DNA of 48,668 nt, from contig CAMCDQ010000012.1 in assembly GCA_945873505.1 (NCBI GenBank), positions 1-48,668 on the forward strand, read 5' to 3'. The DNA is from Chitinophaga pinensis. GTDB lineage: Bacteria; Bacteroidota; Bacteroidia; Flavobacteriales; Flavobacteriaceae. The notes beneath the pieces were generated by a model. It was not told where the DNA came from. It ran no database searches and worked only from the letters and a program-made list of their open reading frames with translations. Shown here piece after piece: positions 32,687 through 42,508 of the stretch (positions are counted from its first letter, which is position 1; each line of letters opens with the position of its first letter). A program made the position numbers and the translations under genes.

Positions 32687-35182
32687 ATGCGAAAAATGTT
32701 TTACAGAATTGCCTTTTTTTTCATTTTTACAGTTCAATTAGTATCTGCGCAACAACCCATTAAACCAAATGCTGTTGCTATTTACAACCAAATTCAAAAA
32801 CTGAACTTTTTAGGTTCTGTACTTTATATCGCAGCACATCCTGATGATGAAAATACGCGATTAATTTCCTATTTATCTAATGAAAAAATGGCTCGAACGG
32901 GTTATTTATCATTAACTCGTGGAGATGGCGGACAGAATTTAATTGGTTCTGAATTGCGTGAACAATTAGGAGTTATACGAACGCAAGAACTTCTGGAAGC
33001 CAGAAAAATTGATGGTGGAGAACAGTTTTTTACCCGTGCCAATGACTTTGGATATTCTAAAACCCCTAATGAAACTTTACAAATCTGGGATAAAAACGAG
33101 GTGCTAAGTGATGTAATTTTAATTATTCGAAAGTTTCAACCCGATGTAATTATCAACCGATTTGACCATCGTTCCTCAGGAACCACCCACGGACATCACA
33201 CTGCTTCTGCCCTATTGAGCGTTGAAAGTTTTGATTTGGCAAATGATGCAAAAATATTTCCCGACCAATTGAAATTTGTTCAGCCTTGGCAACCAAAAAG
33301 ACAATTTTTCAATACTTCATGGTGGTTTTATGGAAGCAAAGAAAAATTTGAAGCAGCCGACAAAACCAATTTAAGTGCCTTACAAATTGGTGTGTTTTAT
33401 CCTTTATTAGGAAAATCAAATCAGGAAATTGCCGCGCTAAGCAGAAGTTGCCATCAATCGCAAGGTTTTGGAAGTTCGGGAAGTCGTGGTGAAGAAACAG
33501 AATATTTAGAATTTCTTAAAGGAGCACCATTAAAAGACAAAAAAAATGTTTTTGATGGAATTGACACCACTTGGAATCGTGTGAAAGGTGGTGCAGCTAT
33601 AAAACAATTATTAGATTCTGTACAACAAAGTTTTAATTTTAAAAATCCATCAGCAAGTATTCCCGATTTGGTAAAAGCCTATTCAATGGTTCTATTATTG
33701 GAAGACAAACATTGGAAAACCATAAAATTGGAGGAACTTAAAAAAATAATTGCAGCCTGTTCTGGATTGTATCTTGAAGCCATTTCAGAAAGTCAAACGG
33801 CAAATCCAAATAGTATCCTAAAAGTTAAAATTGAAGCCATAAATAGAAGTCCGATAATAATGCAATTGGAAAGCATTACTTCGTTACCGGAACAAAAAAA
33901 TACACTTGAAAATATAGTTTTAAAAAATAATATTTCTCAAAATCTAACTTTAGAAATTCAATTGCCTGACTCATTGGAATATACCAATCCGTATTGGTTA
34001 AATGAAAAAGGCACCGTTGGAATGTACCGCGTTGATAATCAAATGAGCATTGGAATTCCCGATGTAATAAGAGATGTAAAAGTGGTTTTTACAATTGTAA
34101 TAAATGGAATTTCTATTCCTTTTGAACGCAATGTCATTTATAAATATAACGATCCTACCAAAGGAGAAGTCTATTATCCATTAGATATTGTTCCCGAAAT
34201 TACGACTTCAATCATTGATAAAGTTGCCATTTTCAATACTGATAAATCAAAAACTATTGGAGTAAAAATTAAAGCTGGGAAAGACAACGAAAACGGAGTT
34301 ATAAAATTAGATATTTCAAAAAATTGGAAAGTCATTCCAACCGAAATCGCATTTGCCTTGAGCAAAAAAGGAGAAGAGCAAATTGTATATTTTGAGGTAT
34401 TTCCACCCAAAAATGCAGATGAAATTACGGTGAAATGTGTCGCAATTGTAAACGGCAAAACGTTTGACAAAGAGCAAATCAACATCAATTACGATCACAT
34501 TTCAAAGCAACAAATTTTGAGAACTTCTGAAGCGAAATTCATCAAATTAGATATCAAAACGGGAAGCGAAAAAATTGCCTATATTATGGGTGCGGGCGAT
34601 GAAATTCCGCAGAGTTTAATGCAAATGGGATATGGAGTTTCCGTACTAAAACCCGATGAAATATCAAAGGAAAAACTACTGAATTTTGATGTAGTTATCA
34701 CTGGAATTAGGGCATACAATACTGATAAAGTATTGGCATTCAAACAAGATATATTATTCGATTTAGTAAAAGAAGGAAAAACAATGTTGGTTCAATACAA
34801 CACCACGGATGAATTGGTTACTAAAAATATTGCGCCTTTTTCACTGAAAATATCCCGAGATCGCGTGACCGAAGAAAATGCTGAAATACGGTTTTTAGAA
34901 CCCCAACATCCTGTTTTAAACTACCCAAATAAAATTACTTCCAAAGATTTTGAGGGTTGGAAACAAGAACAAGGTTTGTATTATCCAAGTGAATGGGATG
35001 TTGCCTTCACCCCTATTTTGTCTTCAAACGACAAAGGCGAAACTGCAAAAAATGGGGCGTTACTTATCGCAAAATACGGAAAAGGACATTATATTTATAC
35101 TGGTTTGAGTTTCTTTAGAGAATTACCAGAAGGGGTTTCAGGTGCTTTTAGATTGATGGCGAATATAATTTCTATTAAATAA
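32687..35182 (+). CDS. secreted PIG-L/LmbE-family deacetylase with large C-terminal region
   Basis: The protein has 831 residues from ATG 32687 and a signal peptide (about 1-22, ending VSA). The LmbE domain (about 35-290) has the zinc motif YIAAHPDDENTRL and the second ligand cluster TTHGHHTAS, as in enzymes that remove acetyl groups from N-acetylglucosamine-type sugars. About 500 further residues form beta-rich domains and end in a GATase-like or ThuA-like segment (MGAGDEIPQSLMQMGYG through FRLMANIIS). It is probably periplasmic. It is followed by a 33-residue membrane peptide and an SSS transporter, which suggests that the sugar product is taken up (inference). Confidence 0.82.
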   Translation: MRKMFYRIAFFFIFTVQLVSAQQPIKPNAVAIYNQIQKLNFLGSVLYIAAHPDDENTRLISYLSNEKMARTGYLSLTRGDGGQNLIGSELREQLGVIRTQELLEARKIDGGEQFFTRANDFGYSKTPNETLQIWDKNEVLSDVILIIRKFQPDVIINRFDHRSSGTTHGHHTASALLSVESFDLANDAKIFPDQLKFVQPWQPKRQFFNTSWWFYGSKEKFEAADKTNLSALQIGVFYPLLGKSNQEIAALSRSCHQSQGFGSSGSRGEETEYLEFLKGAPLKDKKNVFDGIDTTWNRVKGGAAIKQLLDSVQQSFNFKNPSASIPDLVKAYSMVLLLEDKHWKTIKLEELKKIIAACSGLYLEAISESQTANPNSILKVKIEAINRSPIIMQLESITSLPEQKNTLENIVLKNNISQNLTLEIQLPDSLEYTNPYWLNEKGTVGMYRVDNQMSIGIPDVIRDVKVVFTIVINGISIPFERNVIYKYNDPTKGEVYYPLDIVPEITTSIIDKVAIFNTDKSKTIGVKIKAGKDNENGVIKLDISKNWKVIPTEIAFALSKKGEEQIVYFEVFPPKNADEITVKCVAIVNGKTFDKEQININYDHISKQQILRTSEAKFIKLDIKTGSEKIAYIMGAGDEIPQSLMQMGYGVSVLKPDEISKEKLLNFDVVITGIRAYNTDKVLAFKQDILFDLVKEGKTMLVQYNTTDELVTKNIAPFSLKISRDRVTEENAEIRFLEPQHPVLNYPNKITSKDFEGWKQEQGLYYPSEWDVAFTPILSSNDKGETAKNGALLIAKYGKGHYIYTGLSFFRELPEGVSGAFRLMANIISIK

Positions 35183-35189
35183 TTTCGAG

Positions 35190-35291
35190 ATGAACGAAAA
35201 TAAAATGTGGAAGAAAAATTACACTTGGGTTATAGTTGCCAATGCAATTTATATTGTTTTTTATTTTATAATTATGCAAATATTTTCATAA
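35190..35291 (+). CDS. 33-residue single-pass membrane peptide
   Basis: The frame MNENKMWKKNYTWVIVANAI continues with YIVFYFIIMQIFS. It has a positively charged start and one hydrophobic helix of about 20 residues. It begins eight bases after the deacetylase stop and ends three bases before the SSS transporter start, so it is almost certainly translated from the same mRNA. Size and placement suggest a small accessory peptide of the transporter. Confidence 0.7.
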   Translation: MNENKMWKKNYTWVIVANAIYIVFYFIIMQIFS

Positions 35292-35294
35292 GCT

Positions 35295-36992
35295 ATGCAA
35301 AAAATTGATTGGATTGTTCTGGTAATTACCCTCCTTTTTATTGTAATTTATGGCGTTTGGAAAACCAAAGGAAGCACAAAAAATGTTGAAGATTACATTT
35401 TAGGAAACAACGAAACCCCTTGGTGGACCATTGGACTTTCCGTTATGGCGACGCAAGCAAGTGCGATAACTTTCCTTTCTACGCCTGGGCAAGCGTACCA
35501 CGACGGAATGGGATTTGTGCAATTTTATTTTGGATTGCCCATTGCGATGGTGGTCATTTGTATCACTTTTATTCCCATTTATCACAAACTAAAAGTTTTC
35601 ACGGCGTATGAATATTTAGAACAACGCTTCGATTTGAAAACGCGTTCCCTGGCTGCTATTTTATTTTTGGTTCAAAGAGGTTTGGGAACAGGAATTACCA
35701 TTTATGCACCTTCAATTATACTTTCGTCGATATTGGGTTGGAATTTGACGCATTTAAATATAATAATAGGTACGCTTGTTATTATTTATACGTTTTCTGG
35801 TGGTACAAAAGCAGTAAATGTCACTCAAAAATACCAAATGTTTGTGATTATGTTTGGAATGTTTGTCACGTTTTTCTTGATTTTACATCTGTTACCAAAC
35901 GATATGACTTTTGGAAATGCACTTCATATTGCTGGTGCAAATGACAAAATGAACATTGTAGATTTTTCATTTGACCCCGAAACGCGCTATACTTTTTGGA
36001 GTGGAATTACGGGTGGTTTTTTCTTGGCACTTTCCTATTTTGGAACCGATCAATCGCAAGTAGGACGCTATTTATCTGGCAAATCTGTTCGGGAAAGCCA
36101 AATGGGATTAATTATGAATGGCTTTTTGAAAGTACCCATGCAGTTCTTTATTTTATTGATTGGAGTGATGGTTTTTGTGTTTTTCCAATTCAATCCTGTT
36201 CCGTTAAATTTCAATCCAAATAACAAAATTGCGATTGAAAAATCAATTTACAAAACCGAATACCACCAACTCGAAAAGCAACTTGTAAATTTATCAGAGG
36301 AGAAAACGGAATTTAATCTTTTGTATATCGATCACTTGAATCAAAATTATGACAATCCGATATTAAGGAGAAAATTAATTGCCCTTTCCAACAAGGAAAA
36401 TGATTTGCGAGACCAAGCCAAAGAATTGATTTCTAAAGCCGATGATAAAGCCGAAACAAACGACAAAGATTATGTATTTATAAACTTCATTCTCAACTAT
36501 TTACCCAAAGGATTAATCGGATTATTATTGGCAGTAATTTTGTCGGCTGCAATGTCATCAACGGCTTCAGGGCTGACTGCATTGGCATCTACCACGGCAA
36601 TTGACATTTACAAACGAAATTTAAAATCCCAAAAATCCGAAAAACATTATGTGAATGCAACCAAACTTTTCACTGTTTTTTGGGGAATAATTGCCATACT
36701 TTTTGCGTGCGTTGGAACCCTTTTTGAAAATTTAATTCAGTTGGTAAACATTATCGGTTCGGTATTTTACGGAACGGTTTTAGGAATTTTCTTAGTTGGT
36801 TTTTACATCAAATACATCCGAGCCAAAGCGATTTTCTGGGGCGCAATAGGGTCGCAATTAACCATATTTTATATCTTTTACTTGGACATTGTAAGTTTCC
36901 TATGGCTAAATTTCATTGGAGCTGTACTGACAATTTTAGTATCATTATTCCTGCAAACTTTTATTTTTAGAACAAAGAAAATCGAAATATAG
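35295..36992 (+). CDS. sodium:solute symporter (SSS family)
   Basis: This 565-residue transporter has about 13 membrane segments. The N-terminal GNNETPWWTIGLSVMATQAS, the SAITFLSTPGQAY region and the YTFSGGTKAVNVTQKYQ segment are typical of SSS/LeuT-fold Na+ symporters. A long hydrophilic loop rich in Lys/Glu (about 310-385) sits before the ILSAAMSSTASGLTALAST block, which holds conserved sodium-site residues. It imports a sugar, acid or amino-compound with Na+. The substrate is not clear; operon context with a PIG-L deacetylase points to an amino-sugar or a related product. Confidence 0.9.
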   Translation: MQKIDWIVLVITLLFIVIYGVWKTKGSTKNVEDYILGNNETPWWTIGLSVMATQASAITFLSTPGQAYHDGMGFVQFYFGLPIAMVVICITFIPIYHKLKVFTAYEYLEQRFDLKTRSLAAILFLVQRGLGTGITIYAPSIILSSILGWNLTHLNIIIGTLVIIYTFSGGTKAVNVTQKYQMFVIMFGMFVTFFLILHLLPNDMTFGNALHIAGANDKMNIVDFSFDPETRYTFWSGITGGFFLALSYFGTDQSQVGRYLSGKSVRESQMGLIMNGFLKVPMQFFILLIGVMVFVFFQFNPVPLNFNPNNKIAIEKSIYKTEYHQLEKQLVNLSEEKTEFNLLYIDHLNQNYDNPILRRKLIALSNKENDLRDQAKELISKADDKAETNDKDYVFINFILNYLPKGLIGLLLAVILSAAMSSTASGLTALASTTAIDIYKRNLKSQKSEKHYVNATKLFTVFWGIIAILFACVGTLFENLIQLVNIIGSVFYGTVLGIFLVGFYIKYIRAKAIFWGAIGSQLTIFYIFYLDIVSFLWLNFIGAVLTILVSLFLQTFIFRTKKIEI

Positions 36993-37019
36993 CGTTTGCA
37001 ATTAATTACAGAATTATTA

Positions 37020-37664
37020 TCATGGCGACAACCTATCCATTTTCCAAGAAAAATCATCTTGCAGTTGGTATCTAATTCTATCGTGTAACCGATTAGGACG
37101 CCCTTGCCAGAATTCTACTTCAACAGGTTTTACTAGAAATCCACCCCAAAAATCAGGACGTGGAATTTCTTTTCCTTGAAAATCTTTTTCTAATTGTTTT
37201 AATTTGTCTTCCAATACCGTTCTTGAAGGAATAACTTCGCTTTGGTTGGAAACTATAGCGCCTAATTTACTTCCGTCGGGTCTCGATTCAAAATAGCCAT
37301 CAGAAATAGTAGTTGTTGTTTTTTCAGCAATTCCTTTAATAATTACCTGGCGCTCCATCGTGTGCCAAAAAAAGGAAAGGCAAATATTAGGATTATTTGA
37401 AATCGCTTTACCTTTTTCGGAATCGTAATTCGTATAAAAAATAAAACCTTCAAAAGTATATTTTTTCAAAAGCACCACGCGTGATTTTGGAAAACCATCC
37501 GATCCTATCGTAGCAACTGTCATCGCATTCACCTCATCAACTCCGCCAAAATCTTCTACTTCGTGAAACCATTTGTTGAATAAATTAATTGGATCTTCTG
37601 GAATTGTAGTTTCCAAAAGTTCACTTTTATCGTAAGATTTTCTATAGTTACTTAAATCTTCCAT
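37020..37664 (-). CDS. pdxH: pyridoxamine 5'-phosphate oxidase
   Basis: This 214-residue FMN enzyme oxidises pyridoxamine or pyridoxine 5'-phosphate to pyridoxal 5'-phosphate. Family landmarks are PINLFNKWFHEVEDFG near the N-terminus, SRVVLLKKYTFEGFIFYTNY (FMN binding), FFWHTMERQVIIKG, SRPDGSKLGAIVSNQS and the C-terminal PVEVEFWQGRPNRLHDRI. Length is typical. It is the last gene of a minus-strand group with rnz, the STAS-like gene, pyrB and pyrR, though about 84 bp of repeat-containing sequence separate it from rnz. Confidence 0.97.
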   Translation of the reverse strand: MEDLSNYRKSYDKSELLETTIPEDPINLFNKWFHEVEDFGGVDEVNAMTVATIGSDGFPKSRVVLLKKYTFEGFIFYTNYDSEKGKAISNNPNICLSFFWHTMERQVIIKGIAEKTTTTISDGYFESRPDGSKLGAIVSNQSEVIPSRTVLEDKLKQLEKDFQGKEIPRPDFWGGFLVKPVEVEFWQGRPNRLHDRIRYQLQDDFSWKMDRLSP

Positions 37665-37676
37665 TGAATATATTTT

Positions 37677-37704
37677 GATTTTAGATTTTAGATTTTAGAT
37701 TTTA
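37677..37704. repeat. tandem repeat of four GATTTTA units
   Basis: Four perfect copies of the heptamer occur just upstream of pdxH, in the pdxH-rnz gap. Similar TTTAGAT runs occur near 46975. It may be prone to copy-number slippage. Confidence 0.85.
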
Positions 37705-37748
37705 GAAAATTGATACTAAAATAACGAATCTAAAATAATTAATTTATT

Positions 37749-38654
37749 TTAAAACTCAAAACTTTTACCATCATCTGCCAAAAGAACATCAGTAAAAATC
37801 GTTGTTGCTTCTTCTTTAAACAATTCAATACTTTCGTATCGTGTCGAATAATGTCCTAAAACCAAATGCTTGACATTGGCTTTTAAAGCAATTCTTGCCG
37901 CTTGTTTTGCCGTACAATGCATTGTTTTTTGAGCTAAAATTTCCTCTGAATCTAAGAAAGTGGCTTCGTGATACAACACATATACATTTTCAATAATAGG
38001 GATAATCGCTTCGTTGTAAACCGTATCGGAACAAAAAGCATAACTCTTTGCAGGAATTGGGTCAAAAGTCAGTTTTTCGTTCTCAATTACACGACCGTCG
38101 TCCAAGGTAATGTCTTTTCCATTTTTAATCTTTTGATAATAACATTTATCAATTTCATAATTTTGAACGGCATCTAAATTCAATTTTCTATCGCCAACTT
38201 TCTCTTGAAATAAAAATCCATTGGTGTAAACCCTATGTTTTAGTGGAATTGTTTTCACAATAACTTTATCGTCTTCAAAAACAACTTCGCTTTCCTTCGA
38301 CTGTAATTCGTGGAAAAACAAACCATAATTTGTCCAAGAATTTGACAATTTCAGTTGTAATTTAATCACTTCTTCAATTCCTTTTGGACCGTAAATATGC
38401 AAATCATTGGTCCGATTGAGTAGCATAAATGTAGAAACCAAACCAACCAAACCATAAAAGTGATCCCCGTGCAAATGCGAAATAAAAATATGATTGATTT
38501 TGGAAAATCGAATCTTATTTTTACGCAATTGCACTTGCGTTCCCTCGCCACAATCAATCAGAAACAGACGATTTCTAATTTCTAAAACTTGTGAAGTTGG
38601 ATTTGTAAACGTTCGTGGCGTTGCCGCGTAGCAACCAAGTATGGTTAGATTCAA
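37749..38654 (-). CDS. rnz: ribonuclease Z
   Basis: This 301-residue metallo-beta-lactamase-fold enzyme cuts the 3' extension of pre-tRNA. The zinc motif is FISHLHGDHFYGL (H60, H62, D64, H65). Further ligands and specificity segments are GPKGIEEVIKLQLKLSNSW, CSDTVYNEAI (Asp) and LGHYSTRY (His). The DCGEGTQVQLRK block is a clear RNase Z signature. Length is normal for the short form. Confidence 0.96.
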   Translation of the reverse strand: MNLTILGCYAATPRTFTNPTSQVLEIRNRLFLIDCGEGTQVQLRKNKIRFSKINHIFISHLHGDHFYGLVGLVSTFMLLNRTNDLHIYGPKGIEEVIKLQLKLSNSWTNYGLFFHELQSKESEVVFEDDKVIVKTIPLKHRVYTNGFLFQEKVGDRKLNLDAVQNYEIDKCYYQKIKNGKDITLDDGRVIENEKLTFDPIPAKSYAFCSDTVYNEAIIPIIENVYVLYHEATFLDSEEILAQKTMHCTAKQAARIALKANVKHLVLGHYSTRYESIELFKEEATTIFTDVLLADDGKSFEF

Positions 38655-38745
38655 TTTTGAGGTTATTCGTTAATTTGGTTATTTGGTAATTCGTTGAAAG
38701 TGAAATTATTCGATTAAACAGTTAACCGATTAAACAAATACACTT

Positions 38746-39078
38746 CTAAAACCCCAAATCTCTTTCAATTTCTTCCATTTCGATAATATCGTGTGCTTCC
38801 AAAACAGAAGGAACAACAAGTAACGATTTTGGAACGGCATTAAAATCAATATTTTCAGCTACAATCACAAATGATTTTTTTCCTTTTTTATGTAATTTAG
38901 ACAACTCAGAAAAAGCCTTTATAGAAACAATTGTAGTTGTTTTATCGTGAGAAACATCCAAAATCAAATTTTGATGTTTGTAACTTTCGTGTTGATTGGT
39001 TACTTTTTCTAAAAACACAACACAATCGCCTTGCGTATTTTTGATAACTGTTGTGTGGCCTTTTAAATCTACTTTCAT
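38746..39078 (-). CDS. STAS-like conserved protein in the pyrimidine/rnz cluster
   Basis: This is a 110-residue cytoplasmic protein. Alternating strands and helices (MKVDLKGHTTVIKN, NLILDVSHDKTTTIVSIKAF, SFVIVAENIDFNAVPKSL) and a closing LEAHDIIEMEEIERDLGF resemble a STAS/anti-sigma-antagonist fold, but there is no clear phosphorylatable Ser. It lies between rnz and pyrB on the same strand, 18 bp after pyrB. The function is unknown. Confidence 0.75.
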   Translation of the reverse strand: MKVDLKGHTTVIKNTQGDCVVFLEKVTNQHESYKHQNLILDVSHDKTTTIVSIKAFSELSKLHKKGKKSFVIVAENIDFNAVPKSLLVVPSVLEAHDIIEMEEIERDLGF

Positions 39079-39096
39079 GGAGTATAAATTTAAATA

Positions 39097-40023
39097 TTAT
39101 TGGATTTTTGAAGCCAATAAATAGATGACTGCCATTCGAATAGCAACGCCATTTTCTACTTGGTTCAAAATTAAAGATTGCTCAGAATCGGCTACATCCG
39201 AGGTTATTTCTACTCCACGATTAATTGGTCCAGGGTGCATGATTACGATTTCTTTATTTAACGAATCCAAAAGTGTTTTATCAACACAATATTGTTGTAC
39301 ATATTCCCTTGTTGAAGGAAAAAAGTTTACATCCATTCGTTCGTTTTGAACGCGTAACATATTCGCTACATCAGACCATTCCAACGCTTTACGCAAATTA
39401 GATTCAACTGATACTCCAAGTGATTCAATGTGTCTTGGAATTAGTGTTTTAGGTCCACAAACTTTCACTTCGGCACCTTGCATTTGCAAAGCATAAATAT
39501 TAGAAAGTGCCACTCGGGAATGTAAAATATCACCGACAATAACTACTTTTTTACCAGCAACTTCGCCTAATTTCTCCCGAATTGAATAACTATCTAATAA
39601 AGCTTGGGTTGGATGTTCGTGTGCGCCATCGCCAGCATTGATAATACTTGCCTTTACATTTTGTGATAAAAAGTGAGCCGCTCCAGGATTGGCGTGTCGC
39701 ATTACCACCATATCCACTTTCATCGAAAGTATATTGTTTACCGTGTCAATTAATGTTTCCCCTTTTTTGACCGATGATTGCGCTGCTGAAAAACTAATTA
39801 CATCTGCGGAAAGTCTTTTTTGTGCCAATTCAAAAGAGAGTTTTGTACGCGTACTATTTTCAAAAAAAATATTGGCAATCGTAATATCTCTTAATGACGG
39901 TACTTTTTTAATGGGACGATTAATGACTTCTTTAAAATGATCGGCAGTTTCAAAAATAAGGTCAATATCATTTTTGGTGATATTTTTTATTCCTAATAAA
40001 TGATTTACACTTAGTTCGCTCAT
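39097..40023 (-). CDS. pyrB: aspartate carbamoyltransferase catalytic subunit
   Basis: This 308-residue enzyme condenses carbamoyl phosphate with aspartate, the first committed step of pyrimidine synthesis. The carbamoyl-phosphate motif is FFENSTRTKLSFELAQ, and HPTQALLDSYSI, KVVIVGDILHSRVALSN, NEKEIVIMHPGPINRGVEI-like and SLILNQVENGVAIRMAV segments match the family. No regulatory-subunit gene (pyrI) is adjacent. It starts three bases after the pyrR stop, so pyrR-pyrB form one transcript. Confidence 0.97.
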   Translation of the reverse strand: MSELSVNHLLGIKNITKNDIDLIFETADHFKEVINRPIKKVPSLRDITIANIFFENSTRTKLSFELAQKRLSADVISFSAAQSSVKKGETLIDTVNNILSMKVDMVVMRHANPGAAHFLSQNVKASIINAGDGAHEHPTQALLDSYSIREKLGEVAGKKVVIVGDILHSRVALSNIYALQMQGAEVKVCGPKTLIPRHIESLGVSVESNLRKALEWSDVANMLRVQNERMDVNFFPSTREYVQQYCVDKTLLDSLNKEIVIMHPGPINRGVEITSDVADSEQSLILNQVENGVAIRMAVIYLLASKIQ

Positions 40024-40026
40024 TTT

Positions 40027-40587
40027 TTATAGTGTTGGTTGTTTATTTATAGTTGGAACCAAATAAACAGCATCTTCGCCATCTTGTTCCTTCCAGCATA
40101 CTTTTACTTTTTCATTATTTATAGCATCCACTTGACGACCTCTAAAATCGGGTTGAATGGGTAAATCACGGCTAAATCTTCTGTCTATTAATGTTAAAAG
40201 CTCGATTGAAGATGGTCTTCCGAAAGATTGAATTGCTGTTAAAGCCGCACGAATACTTCTTCCAGTGTACAGAACGTCATCTATGAAAATGACCTTTTTA
40301 TTTTCAACCAAAAAATCAATCTGTGTTTTATTTGCTTCTAATAATTTATCATTTCTACGAAAATCATCTCTAAAAAAAGTAATATCAAGATAACCCAAAG
40401 CAATATTAGAAATTTTATATTCGTTTTCTAATAAAGATTTCAATCGTTCAGCTAAGAAAGTTCCACGAGGTTGAATTCCAATGAGTAGTGTGTTTGAAAA
40501 ATCTAAATGTTTTTCAATCAATTGACAAGCCAAACGATGAAGAATGATATTGACTTCTTTTGAAGTGAGCAATACTTTTTGACTCAT
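40027..40587 (-). CDS. pyrR: bifunctional pyr-operon regulator/uracil phosphoribosyltransferase PyrR
   Basis: With the start at 40587 the protein has 186 residues (MSQKVLLTSKEVN). The nine residues before it overlap the -7 box and are rejected. The PRPP-binding loop KVIFIDDVLYTGRSIRAAL and the IGIQPRGTFLAERL segment are characteristic of PyrR. In other bacteria PyrR binds pyr mRNA and senses uridine nucleotides. Its place directly ahead of pyrB fits this control, though no attenuator stem is obvious upstream here. Confidence 0.93.
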   Translation of the reverse strand: MSQKVLLTSKEVNIILHRLACQLIEKHLDFSNTLLIGIQPRGTFLAERLKSLLENEYKISNIALGYLDITFFRDDFRRNDKLLEANKTQIDFLVENKKVIFIDDVLYTGRSIRAALTAIQSFGRPSSIELLTLIDRRFSRDLPIQPDFRGRQVDAINNEKVKVCWKEQDGEDAVYLVPTINKQPTL

Positions 40588-40611
40588 ATTGAAGTGTTTT
40601 GTTTGGTTGTG

Positions 40612-40619
40612 CAAAGATA
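40612..40619 (-). promoter_or_regulatory. -7 box of the pyrR-pyrB operon
   Basis: TATCTTTG on the minus strand matches TAnnTTTG and excludes the longer PyrR start at 40614. No clear -33 element. Confidence 0.55.
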
Positions 40620-40692
40620 TAATTTTTTTGGAAACTTAGTTATTGATTTTTTAAAGATATAAAAAATAATTTGAGTAGGGTTATAAAAACAG

Positions 40693-40718
40693 AAAACTCC
40701 TGATTTCTCAGGAGTTTT
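40693..40718 (-). terminator. intrinsic terminator of the ABC-F gene
   Basis: AAAACTCCTGA pairs perfectly with TCAGGAGTTTT around a 4-base loop and is followed on the minus strand by a T-rich run. Confidence 0.85.
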
Positions 40719-40742
40719 CGTTTAATCTGTATAAAATAAAAA

Positions 40743-42362
<1,620 letters not shown>

Positions 42363-42387
42363 TTATGTATTTAAATAATATTTTTTG

Positions 42388-42395
42388 CAAAAGTA
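42388..42395 (-). promoter_or_regulatory. -7 box of the ABC-F gene
   Basis: TACTTTTG on the minus strand matches TAnnTTTG, 28 bp before the start. Confidence 0.5.
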
Positions 42396-42468
42396 GAAAA
42401 AATACCTGAATTTCGGTTAATTCATAGCTTGAAAAAGAGGTGTGTTTTAATTTAACTATCTATTAACA

Positions 42469-42497
42469 TTGAAATTAGAATGTACTCGATATTTTTG
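42469..42497 (+). promoter_or_regulatory. promoter of the degenerate thioredoxin-like lipoprotein gene
   Basis: TTG at 42469-42471, an 18-bp spacer and TATTTTTG at 42490-42497. The start codon lies 11 bp downstream. Confidence 0.75.
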
Positions 42498-42508
42498 TAT
42501 GTTACGTT

